Shown one piece after another: positions 1-6,374 of a stretch of DNA of 6,763 nucleotides; the first letter of the stretch is position 1; each line of letters starts with the position of its first letter. Source of the DNA: Anaerolineae bacterium (GTDB taxonomy: Bacteria > Chloroflexota > Anaerolineae > JACIWP01); assembly GCA_014360855.1 (NCBI GenBank), contig JACIWP010000179.1:1-6763 (forward strand), given 5' to 3'. The notes beneath the pieces were generated by a model, which did not search any database, was not told where the DNA came from, and saw nothing but the letters and a program-made list of their open reading frames with translations. The position numbers and the translations under genes are program-made.

Positions 1-1063
1 GGAACGCCGCTTCCGCCGGCATGCCGCCAGGGCCAATGATCCCCGCTTCCCGCCATGGGCCAAGCTGGGCGCTCAGCGGGGCATAGGGCAGGGCTTCCGT
101 ATCCGGCAGGGACAGCGTGTGGGGCTGTTGCGGGGCCGGCCGGCCCTTGGGAAAGGCGACGAAAAAGGTGCTGGCAGACCCCTGCTCCATGCCGGCGCGG
201 TACTCCACGCTCCAGTACACGTACACATGCCCATCGTCGAACCCCAGGGACGGCGTGGTAAAGATGGCACCCGTGCCGGCGTACAGGCGGGTCAGCTCCA
301 GGAGCCTGGGTTCATCAGTGAAGGGATATTCCAGCCAAGAGTAATAGAGGTGGCGGTCCTGAGCGTGCGGCTCGGTCACCCAGGCGATATGGGCGCCGGC
401 CCCCGGCTCCACGGCTATCGCCGGCTCCTTCCCATCGCTGGCCAACAAGCGAGGGTCACCCAGCGGTGCACCGCTCCCATCGAGCCGTTGGAGAAAGATG
501 CCGGCCGGCGGCTCACCGGCGTCCCAGATGGTCAGGAACCCGCCGGCGCCGTCCGCCGCCGCGGCGTAATGCCGGACATTGTGCTCGGCCGGCGTGATCG
601 GTATGGGGTCTGCGCGCAGTTGGCCGCTTTTATCCAGCACTGCATGGAACATTCGCACATTCTCGTGCGGGCCTTGGCCGGCCAGGAAGAAGACATGCAG
701 TGTATCCCCCTCCCCTAGGAACAGGCTGTAACCCTTGGGGAAAAAGAGCGACAGCTCAATGAGCTGATCCACCGCCGGCTGACGGCTGTTCCGCAACTGC
801 AGGTAATGCATGGCCAGGCCGTTCGTGCCGGCCTCCGGCCACACCAGATGGACGGCAGACCCATCCCTCTCGACGGCGATGGCCACCGGTTCGTGCTGGC
901 TGGCATTGCCTATCCGCAGGGCGGGGCTCCAATCCCGGGAGATGAGCGGGGTCTTCGCCGGCCGCATCTCACAGCCGGCGAGCGTCATCAGGATGATGCC
1001 CAGCGCCAGCAAGATCAGCCCGCGGCGGAGCCGCGGGAAGACGAGAAACCTCTCGTTTGACAT
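1..1063 (-). CDS. Secreted lipoprotein with beta-propeller-like repeats (C-terminus beyond window)
   Basis: This reading frame starts at ATG 1063-1061 and stays open to the window edge, giving 354 residues without a stop; the 3' end is missing. The N-terminus is a lipoprotein signal peptide: a basic stretch (R11, R13, R14), a hydrophobic helix at about 16-29, and a lipobox L28-A29-G30-C31. The mature protein should therefore be lipid-anchored at Cys31 outside the cytoplasmic membrane. The body contains spaced strands of sialidase or beta-propeller type. The clearest pair is residues 59-77 (P-V-A-I-A-V-E, then H-L-V-W-P-E) and 214-231 (P-A-I-A-V-E, then H-I-A-W-V-T-E), with weaker copies near 122-128, 174-181 and 279-285. 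No catalytic motif is recognised, so the function is unknown; ligand or surface binding is a guess. It follows murE by 32 nt with a strong Shine-Dalgarno (AAAGGGGG) and is probably its co-transcribed partner. The frame, signal peptide and lipobox are seen directly; the propeller fold is inferred. Confidence 0.87.
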   Translation of the reverse strand, partial: MSNERFLVFPRLRRGLILLALGIILMTLAGCEMRPAKTPLISRDWSPALRIGNASQHEPVAIAVERDGSAVHLVWPEAGTNGLAMHYLQLRNSRQPAVDQLIELSLFFPKGYSLFLGEGDTLHVFFLAGQGPHENVRMFHAVLDKSGQLRADPIPITPAEHNVRHYAAAADGAGGFLTIWDAGEPPAGIFLQRLDGSGAPLGDPRLLASDGKEPAIAVEPGAGAHIAWVTEPHAQDRHLYYSWLEYPFTDEPRLLELTRLYAGTGAIFTTPSLGFDDGHVYVYWSVEYRAGMEQGSASTFFVAFPKGRPAPQQPHTLSLPDTEALPYAPLSAQLGPWREAGIIGPGGMPAEAAF

Positions 1064-1065
1064 AC

Positions 1066-1095
1066 GATCCCCCTTTGGGGAAGCGCCTGGCTTCC
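1066..1095 (-). promoter_or_regulatory. Lipoprotein ribosome binding site inside alternative hairpins
   Basis: The murE-lipoprotein gap carries the Shine-Dalgarno AAAGGGGG five nt before the lipoprotein ATG. Two inverted repeats compete for the same bases. GGAAGC (1090-1095) pairs with GCTTCC (1079-1084) across a 5-nt loop. CCCC (1077-1080) pairs with GGGG (1070-1073) across AAA, which would bury the Shine-Dalgarno. The first structure overlaps the left arm of the second, so they cannot both form. The inverted repeats are seen; a regulatory effect is inferred. It may simply be a compact intergenic spacer. Confidence 0.45.
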
Positions 1096-2634
1096 TCATG
1101 AACCGCCGGCGAAGCCCAGTTCGCGCAGTGCTTTTTCCACCGCCTCGTGGTCGCTCCAGGGATATTCCACCGTGCCGATGCACAGCGAGCGCTCATGTCC
1201 TTTGCCGGTGATGAGCACCAGGTCCCCAGGCTCGGCCAAGCGGATGGCGGTGCGGATAGCCTCGGCGCGATCGTCAATCTCCATCAGGCTGTCATCCAGG
1301 GGCCGGCCGCTTTGGCGGAAGCCGGCGATGATCTGGGCATTGATCGCCCGGAGGTCTTCCGTGCGAGGGTCCTCGGCGGTCAGGATGACCCGGTCGGCCA
1401 ATGCGGCGGCGATGCGCCCCATCATAGGGCGCTTCTGGGCATCGCGCAGGCCGGCGCACCCGAACACCACGGTCAGCCGGCCGCGGGTCATCTTCCTGGC
1501 GGTGGTCAGCGCTTTCTCCAGCGCATTGGGCGTGTGCGCGAAATCGATGATGATGGTGAAGGGCTGTCCCCGGTCCACGCGCTCCATGCGCCCGGTGAGG
1601 CCGGCCATGCCGGCGATGCCGGCCTGCACATGCGCCGGCGCGATGCCCTGGGCCAGGGCGGCGGCGATGGCCGCCAGCAGGTTGTGGACATTATACTCCC
1701 CGACCAGCGGGGAATGGATGTCGAAATCCCCAAAGGGCGTGACGGTGCGGAAGCGAATGCCGGCGCCAGTGCATTCCACATCCTCGGCGCGGACGTCGGC
1801 GCTGGCCCGCCGGCCGTAGGTGACGACCAGGTCGGCCGGGATGCGGGAGAGGCCGGCGAAGGGCCTCTCGTCATCGGCGTTGAGCACGGAGATTTTGGGG
1901 ATGCCCGGCTTGCGCACGCTTTGCGAAAGGTCCCAGAACAGCCGCGCCTTGGCCTCGAAATAGGCCTCGTAGCTCCCGTGATAATCCAGGTGCTCATGGG
2001 TGATGTTAGTGACAACGGCGGTGTCGAAGGCGCAGGCCGCCACGCGATACTGCGCCAGCCCGTGGGAGGTGGCCTCCAAGACAGCGGCCTGGGCGCCGGC
2101 ATCCACCATTTCCCGCAGGTATCGCTGTACCGCCGGCGCGTCCGGCGTAGTGGTGTGCAGGCCGGTATCATAGATCTGGCCGGCGATATCGGCGTAAATG
2201 GTGCTGATCATGCCGGCATTCCAGCCGGCGGCGCGCAGGATGTGATAAATCAGGTTGGTGGTGGTGGTCTTGCCGTCGGTGCCCGTCACGCCGATCACGC
2301 GCAGGTGATGGGCGGGAAAGTCAAAGAACGCCGCGGCCAGCCAGGCCAGCGCCCGGCGTGCATCTCGCACCTGGAGATACGGTATGCCCGCCGGCAGTTC
2401 CAGCTCCGCCCGGCTTCTTTCGCCGGCGACCGCGCCGGCCCCTCGCGCCGCCGCCTGCGGGATGAAGCGATGGCCGTCCACGGTAAGCCCCGGCACGGCG
2501 ACAAAGAGTGCGCCGGCGCTCACCTGGCGGGAGTCATCGGTCACCCCGCTGATGGTTGTGTCTTCCCAGGCGCCGCTGAGGTCGAGCAGTTCGCCGGCCG
2601 GCAGGCCGGCCACCAATGCGGAGAGGGCTTTCAT
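1096..2634 (-). CDS. murE: MurE-type UDP-MurNAc-tripeptide ligase
   Basis: This cytoplasmic ATP-dependent ligase adds the third amino acid, a diamino acid, to UDP-MurNAc-L-Ala-D-Glu in peptidoglycan synthesis. At 512 residues it has the usual MurE length. Motifs run in order: DSR (34-36), the ATP P-loop GVTGTDGKTTTT (115-126), TTTPDA (161-166), EATSHGLAQ (187-195), THEHLDYHG (212-220), the carbamylated-lysine segment EAKARLF with K229, HNLLAA (317-322), GRMERV (348-353), DFAHTPNALEKAL (364-376), a FGCAG...KRPMM loop (391-405) and GKGHE (477-481). The DNPR motif that recognises meso-diaminopimelate in E. coli is EDPR here (421-424), so Asp replaces the Asn, while R397 and E481 align with other substrate contacts. 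The third residue could be diaminopimelate, lysine or ornithine. An in-frame TAA two codons upstream fixes the ATG as the first possible start. A GGAGG lies 15 nt before it, rather far. No other mur gene adjoins, so it may be a dispersed single copy or a paralogue. Confidence 0.95.
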   Translation of the reverse strand: MKALSALVAGLPAGELLDLSGAWEDTTISGVTDDSRQVSAGALFVAVPGLTVDGHRFIPQAAARGAGAVAGERSRAELELPAGIPYLQVRDARRALAWLAAAFFDFPAHHLRVIGVTGTDGKTTTTNLIYHILRAAGWNAGMISTIYADIAGQIYDTGLHTTTPDAPAVQRYLREMVDAGAQAAVLEATSHGLAQYRVAACAFDTAVVTNITHEHLDYHGSYEAYFEAKARLFWDLSQSVRKPGIPKISVLNADDERPFAGLSRIPADLVVTYGRRASADVRAEDVECTGAGIRFRTVTPFGDFDIHSPLVGEYNVHNLLAAIAAALAQGIAPAHVQAGIAGMAGLTGRMERVDRGQPFTIIIDFAHTPNALEKALTTARKMTRGRLTVVFGCAGLRDAQKRPMMGRIAAALADRVILTAEDPRTEDLRAINAQIIAGFRQSGRPLDDSLMEIDDRAEAIRTAIRLAEPGDLVLITGKGHERSLCIGTVEYPWSDHEAVEKALRELGFAGGS

Positions 2635-2671
2635 ACGTTATCCGAACAACCTCCAAGGGAAGGGTGAGGGG

Positions 2672-4300
2672 CTATTTCGGCCGGCGCAGGCCCAGCAGTT
2701 CGTAGGCCAGGATGCGGGTTTGCCGGCCGCGCAGTGTCACGGACTGCACCGAGCGCACGTCCACTACATCCTTGACCTGCTCGTACACCGCATGGCTCAC
2801 CAGGATTTGCCCCGGCTCGGCAACCTCCTGCAGGCGCTCTGCCACGTTGACGCAGTCTCCTACGGCGGTGAAGTCCATGCGGTCCTCCGTCCCAATATGG
2901 CCCACGATGGCCTCGCCGGCGCTGATGCCGATGCCGAACTGCAGGCGGAAGGGTTCGGGGAAGGTGTCCCAACTGCGCCGCACCTTCTCCTGGATTGCCA
3001 GCGCGGCCCGCAGTGCTCGTATGAGGTGATCGGGCTGGCGCACCGGGGCGTTGAAGAAGGCTAGGATGGCATCGCCCAGGAATTTATCCAGTGTGCCTTC
3101 TTCGGCGAAGATAGCGTCCACCGCCAGCCCCAGATAGCGGTTGAGGACGTGAACCATTTCCTCGGGCGGTGTTTGCTCCACCAGGGTGGAAAAACCGCGC
3201 AGGTCGGCGAAGAGGACGGTGATCTCCTGTCGCTCGCCGCCCAGGGTCAGGGCGCTCGCCGGCATGGCGGCCAGCTTCTGCGCGACCGAGGGGCTCAAAT
3301 AGCGCTGAAGCATGGCCTGCAATTGCTCCCGCGCGCGTGCTTCCCGTTCCCGATCCTGCTGGAGCAGGGTTTCCAGCGTCTGGTCCTCGATGGCCAGCAC
3401 GATCCCTCCGCCGGTGGCGCCGCGCAGGCGGGAAAGGGTGAGCTTGAAATGCACCTGCCCGCGTCCAGGCAGATGCGCCGAGAACGGCAGGGTAATCACG
3501 TCCTTCTCGCCGCGCACAATCTGCAGGAGCGCGTCGGGGATCGGCTCGATCACCAGCCAGGGGAGTGCCTCCTCCAGCGGTTTATCCAGCAAGGCCTCAC
3601 GCGGTTGGCCGAGCAGTTGGGATGCGGCGCGGTTCACCATGGTGATGCGGCCGTGTGGGCCGACCGTGACGACGCCGCTGGCGATGCTGGCGAAGACGTT
3701 GTCCATCAGGCTCTTCAGCCGGCTGGTCTCCGCCAGGTTGCTCTGCAGGCGGTTGAACAGGCGCGCGTTCTCGATGGCCACGGCCGCCAGGTTGGCGAAA
3801 GAGGTCAGGAAGTCCAGGTCCTCGTTGGAGAAGGCGCCGGCTTTCAGGCGGTTGTCAATGTAGATGGCGCCGGTCACCTGTCCCTTCAGCTTGAGGGGCA
3901 CACACAGGATGGAGCGCAGATGATAATCGAGGATGCTCTGGTAGGCCTGGAAGCGCTCGTCCTCCTCGGCGTTCAGCGTCAGCACTGGCTCACCGGTGCG
4001 CGCCACGCGATTGACCACACTGCGGCTGATCTCGAACTCCGGGCCGGCGATGTTCTGGCGGTCCAGGTTGCGGGCAACAGGGAAATTCAACTGGCCGGTC
4101 TCCGGATTGACCAGCATCAGGAATCCCCGCTCTGCCTCCAGCGCCTCAATGACGATGTCCATGATCAGCTCGAGCAGTTGATCCAGATGCAGGGTGGAGT
4201 TCAGCAGTTCGCTGACGTGCATCAGCGCCCGAAAATGCCCGCGGGATTTCGTCTTCTCTGGTTGTGCGTCGGACGGCGCTGGAAACAGCTCCCTGCTCAT
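2672..4300 (-). CDS. GAF-PAS class III adenylate/guanylate cyclase
   Basis: This 542-residue protein probably makes cAMP from ATP. It has no signal peptide or membrane segment, so it should be cytoplasmic. A GAF domain spans about 38-183 (typical core ILCVPLKLKGQVTGAIYIDN at 131-150), a PAS domain about 193-305 (GVVTVGPHGRITMVNRAA), a charged coiled-coil linker about 308-332, and the class III catalytic domain about 355-535. All catalytic positions appear present: metal aspartates D366 (FADLRGF) and D410 (KFLGD), purine-selecting K406, T478 at the second purine position (DFTAVGD), transition-state N485 and R489 (VNVAERL). The Lys/Thr pair fits class IIIb adenylate cyclases, some of which respond to bicarbonate; guanylate cyclases normally have Glu at the first site. 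The frame extends to an ATG at 4405, but that lies upstream of the promoter. The ATG at 4300 follows it and has GGGGA 7 nt before. It is first in its unit, 37 nt ahead of murE. The GAF and PAS ligands are unknown. Confidence 0.94.
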   Translation of the reverse strand: MSRELFPAPSDAQPEKTKSRGHFRALMHVSELLNSTLHLDQLLELIMDIVIEALEAERGFLMLVNPETGQLNFPVARNLDRQNIAGPEFEISRSVVNRVARTGEPVLTLNAEEDERFQAYQSILDYHLRSILCVPLKLKGQVTGAIYIDNRLKAGAFSNEDLDFLTSFANLAAVAIENARLFNRLQSNLAETSRLKSLMDNVFASIASGVVTVGPHGRITMVNRAASQLLGQPREALLDKPLEEALPWLVIEPIPDALLQIVRGEKDVITLPFSAHLPGRGQVHFKLTLSRLRGATGGGIVLAIEDQTLETLLQQDREREARAREQLQAMLQRYLSPSVAQKLAAMPASALTLGGERQEITVLFADLRGFSTLVEQTPPEEMVHVLNRYLGLAVDAIFAEEGTLDKFLGDAILAFFNAPVRQPDHLIRALRAALAIQEKVRRSWDTFPEPFRLQFGIGISAGEAIVGHIGTEDRMDFTAVGDCVNVAERLQEVAEPGQILVSHAVYEQVKDVVDVRSVQSVTLRGRQTRILAYELLGLRRPK

Positions 4301-4367
4301 GGCATATCCCCGTTGCGTTGTATGGGGCGGCGCGGCCGGCGCCGATCTGCTCCATCTGGATACTGCC

Positions 4368-4396
4368 ATTATACGCTGAATAGATAGCGCTGGCAA
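4368..4396 (-). promoter_or_regulatory. Sigma-70-type promoter for cyclase-murE-lipoprotein unit
   Basis: On the minus strand a -35 box TTGCCA (4396-4391, one mismatch from TTGACA) is followed by a 17-bp spacer and a perfect -10 box TATAAT (4373-4368). The predicted start of transcription is near 4361, leaving a leader of about 60 nt before the cyclase ATG at 4300. The leader contains a GC-rich inverted repeat, GGCGC/GCGCC with a 5-nt loop (4329-4343). AT-rich boxes like these stand out against the GC-rich surroundings. The boxes are seen directly; activity is inferred. Confidence 0.8.
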
Positions 4397-4436
4397 TCCG
4401 AACATCAGGGCACAGCGGTGCGGTGCCTTTGCTCCG

Positions 4437-4484
4437 GAAAACGCGCCAACCTCCCGCGAGAGTACATTCCCGCGGGAGGTTGGC
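4437..4484 (-). terminator. Rho-independent terminator after the dehydrogenase gene
   Basis: The arms at 4471-4484 and 4445-4458 are perfectly complementary over 14 bp (GCCAACCTCCCGCG and its reverse complement), with a 12-nt loop. The hairpin begins 27 nt past the dehydrogenase stop. Reading on the minus strand, the stem is followed by GTTTTCC, a short T-run. The plus-strand side has no T-run, so it should act only on minus-strand transcripts. It separates the sugar unit from the cyclase promoter. Confidence 0.82.
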
Positions 4485-4511
4485 AGGCTGGCCGGGCAGG
4501 GCCAGAGAGCG

Positions 4512-5552
4512 TCACATTGTAACGACCACGCGATAGGTATCCAGCTTCAGCGCTTCCTGGAACCCCTCCTCGAGCTTCTCGAACGGCATCACGCGCGAGA
4601 TGAACGGCTTGAGGTCGATCTTACGCTGGGTGATGAGCCGCACAGCCTCCCAGACGTCCTGCCGGTCCTGGCTGACCGTGCCGGTGAGCGTCACCTCTTT
4701 GTTGTGGAAGATGTTGGGGTCCACCGTGATCTTGGTGCCGCGCGGGTGGATGCTGGAATAAACCATCACACGGCCGCCTTTGGCGGCTATGTTGACCGCC
4801 TGCTCCACCAGGGGGCCGGCGGCGGTGGCGCAGAAGATGACATCCGCGCCGCGCCCGTTGGTCGCCTGCTTCACCGCTTCAGCCAGGTCCTGTTCGAAGG
4901 GGTTGATGACGAGATCGGCGCCCATGTTGCGGGCGAACTCGGCGCGCGGCGCGTTGGGCTCGCTGACCATAACGCGGGTGCCGGCCTGCTTGGCCAGCAC
5001 CAGATGCAGCATGCCCATAATGCCGGCGCCGATGATGAGCACGTTCTCGCCCCGCTCCAGGCGCGCCTTGCGCACGCTTCGCACGACGCAGGCCAGCGGC
5101 TCTGTCAGGCACAGTTCCTCGAAGGGGATGTCGTTGGCCCCCTTGTACAACTGATAGTCATCCATCAGGACGTATTCGGCCAGGCCAGCCGGCCCGGGCA
5201 CGTCCGTGTCGAAGAAGGGAGCGCGAGCGTTGTCGCAGATGTTGTCCAGCCCCTTGCGGCAGGACTCGCAGTAGCCACAGCGGGTCAGGAGCGAGGCCAC
5301 CACCCGGTCGCCGATTTTGGCGTCGGTGAAGACCTTGTCTCCCAGCTTGACCAGTTCGCCGGCCACCTCATGGCCGCCGGCGAGCGGATAGTACGACTCC
5401 TCCCCGGTGTACATGCGCTGTTCCCAGGTGCACAGGCCGCAGGCCCGCACCCGGATCAGCGCCTGGCGTGGACCGGGTTCCGGGATGGGCACCTCATCAA
5501 TGCGGATCTGTCGGGGTCCGACGAAAACAGCACGGCGATAGGTATTGGTCAT
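4512..5552 (-). CDS. Zinc-dependent medium-chain dehydrogenase (sorbitol/SorE/GatD-like)
   Basis: This 346-residue enzyme is an NAD(P)-linked polyol, alcohol or ketose-phosphate oxidoreductase of the medium-chain family, at the usual length. The GroES-like N-terminal half carries the likely catalytic zinc ligands C41 (CGLCTWE), H61-E62 (GGHEVAG) and E151 (TEPLAC). A structural zinc lobe has four cysteines at 92, 95, 98 and 106. The Rossmann half has GAGIMG (175-180), and E198 sits near the end of the second strand (VMVSEPN), which favours NAD over NADP. Where relatives have Ser or Thr two residues after the catalytic Cys, this protein has Trp (C41-T42-W43-E44), so the proton relay may differ. 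The start follows the aldolase stop by 10 nt with the Shine-Dalgarno overlapping that stop. Next to a mannose-family PTS it recalls L-sorbose-1-phosphate reductase (SorE) or galactitol-1-phosphate dehydrogenase (GatD). The substrate is inferred from context only; a threonine-dehydrogenase-like role cannot be excluded. Confidence 0.93.
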   Translation of the reverse strand: MTNTYRRAVFVGPRQIRIDEVPIPEPGPRQALIRVRACGLCTWEQRMYTGEESYYPLAGGHEVAGELVKLGDKVFTDAKIGDRVVASLLTRCGYCESCRKGLDNICDNARAPFFDTDVPGPAGLAEYVLMDDYQLYKGANDIPFEELCLTEPLACVVRSVRKARLERGENVLIIGAGIMGMLHLVLAKQAGTRVMVSEPNAPRAEFARNMGADLVINPFEQDLAEAVKQATNGRGADVIFCATAAGPLVEQAVNIAAKGGRVMVYSSIHPRGTKITVDPNIFHNKEVTLTGTVSQDRQDVWEAVRLITQRKIDLKPFISRVMPFEKLEEGFQEALKLDTYRVVVTM

Positions 5553-5565
5553 GGCAGTCCTCTCA
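5553..5565 (-). promoter_or_regulatory. Shine-Dalgarno overlapping the aldolase stop (translational coupling)
   Basis: The aldolase ends in TGA at 5565-5563, and the bases reading from it, TGAGAGGA, form the purine-rich Shine-Dalgarno for the dehydrogenase ATG at 5552. A ribosome finishing the aldolase would sit on the next start site, so translation of the two genes is probably coupled. The overlap is seen; coupling is inferred. Confidence 0.7.
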
Positions 5566-6357
5566 TGTCAGGAATTTCATGGCGTCGTCCACAGAGCTTC
5601 CCTGGTGGACGATGGCGACAATGGCCGCGGTGATGCGGTCGGGATGCGGGAACTGAGCGATGTTGCGGCCGACGGCGACGCCGGCGGCGCCGGCCTGCAT
5701 GGCGCCGTGAATCTTCTCCAGCAGACTGCGCGGGTCGTTGGCCTTGCCCCCACCCAGTACCACCAGCGGGACATAGACTTGTTCCACAATGCGGCGGAAG
5801 CTCTCGACGTCGCCGGTGTATTCGGTCTTAATAAAGTCCACCCCCAGCTCCGCGCCGATGCGGCAGGCATGGCCGATATTCTCGGGGGTCCACCATTCGC
5901 GCGGGTTCTCGAAGCCGGCCGGCAGCATCTCTGCCATCACCGGCATGTGCCACTCTGCCGCCTGGGAGATGATCTGGGAAAGGTACGGCAGGGTCTCCCC
6001 CTCGAACTGCGAGCCGGGCATGCCCATCACGCCCACCGCCTCGGCCCCGATGCGCAGGGCATCATAGACATCATAGACCAGCTTCATGGGGCCGCGCGTC
6101 TTGGCGAGGCCGGAGGAGCCGCCATCACAGCGCAGGATGATGCCCATATCCCCGATTTCCTCGGGGAAGCGCTGGCAGATGCCGTAGGTGGTCAGGATGG
6201 CATCCGCACCGCCTTCCCGCACCTTGCGGATGACCTCTCCTGGTTTTTCCAGCCCTTCCATCATGCCGAAGGCGGCGGCGTGGTCCATGGCAAAGATAAC
6301 AGTCTTGCCATCGGGCCGGAAGATACGCTTCCAACGGTGTGTTTTCAATCCCTTCAT
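5563..6357 (-). CDS. Class I aldolase of the DhnA/FbaB/LsrF (DeoC-like) family
   Basis: This 264-residue cytoplasmic TIM-barrel enzyme belongs to the Schiff-base aldolases that include archaeal-type fructose-bisphosphate aldolase and the autoinducer-2 enzyme LsrF. Visible motifs are FAMDHAAAFG (22-31) with the conserved Asp-His after the first strand, the likely Schiff-base lysine K177 in DFIKTEYTGD (174-183), and two phosphate-binding ends, LGGGK (201-205) and GVAVGRNIAQ (226-235). An ATG ten codons upstream (6387) is in frame, but the Shine-Dalgarno AAAGGGGGA lies between the two and 5-6 nt before the ATG at 6357, so the shorter form is chosen. It sits between a PTS IID gene and a dehydrogenase, suggesting cleavage of a ketose phosphate or a related aldol or thiolase-like reaction. 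Fructose-bisphosphate aldolase is the default name, but no adjacent sugar-phosphate kinase is visible in this window. Confidence 0.92.
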   Translation of the reverse strand: MKGLKTHRWKRIFRPDGKTVIFAMDHAAAFGMMEGLEKPGEVIRKVREGGADAILTTYGICQRFPEEIGDMGIILRCDGGSSGLAKTRGPMKLVYDVYDALRIGAEAVGVMGMPGSQFEGETLPYLSQIISQAAEWHMPVMAEMLPAGFENPREWWTPENIGHACRIGAELGVDFIKTEYTGDVESFRRIVEQVYVPLVVLGGGKANDPRSLLEKIHGAMQAGAAGVAVGRNIAQFPHPDRITAAIVAIVHQGSSVDDAMKFLT

Positions 6358-6362
6358 GGTAT

Positions 6363-6373
6363 TCCCCCTTTGG
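6363..6373 (-). promoter_or_regulatory. Strong Shine-Dalgarno that fixes the aldolase start
   Basis: CCAAAGGGGGA on the minus strand lies 5 nt before ATG 6357-6355. AAAGGGGG matches the 16S tail complement AAAGGAGG apart from one base that can form a G-U wobble. The same 11-mer precedes the lipoprotein start at 1068-1078. It lies inside the longer frame beginning at 6387, which argues against that start. Confidence 0.7.
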
Positions 6374-6374
6374 A

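Noticed and set aside
1147..2667. A 506-codon plus-strand open frame antisense to murE
   Set aside because: It mirrors murE in GC-rich DNA, has no recognisable domain, and murE on the other strand carries every family motif.
4146..4355. Small minus-strand frame starting in the cyclase leader
   Set aside because: Its ATG is only about 6 nt from the predicted transcript end, lacks a Shine-Dalgarno, and overlaps the cyclase in another frame.
3149..4387. A 412-codon plus-strand open frame antisense to the cyclase
   Set aside because: Low-complexity Gly/Gln/Arg-rich shadow of the cyclase with no motif; it also runs through the minus-strand promoter.
4301..4405. Longer cyclase start at ATG 4405
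   Set aside because: The extra 35 residues span the -35, -10 and probable transcription start and do not resemble a domain; ATG 4300 has its own ribosome binding site.
4409..4427. GGCAC/GTGCC inverted repeat upstream of the cyclase promoter
   Set aside because: Five-bp arms with a 9-nt loop are expected by chance in this composition, and no plus-strand gene ends there.
4704..5633. A 309-codon plus-strand open frame antisense to the dehydrogenase
   Set aside because: His/Gly/Ala-rich shadow with no domain; the minus-strand gene has full zinc and Rossmann motifs.
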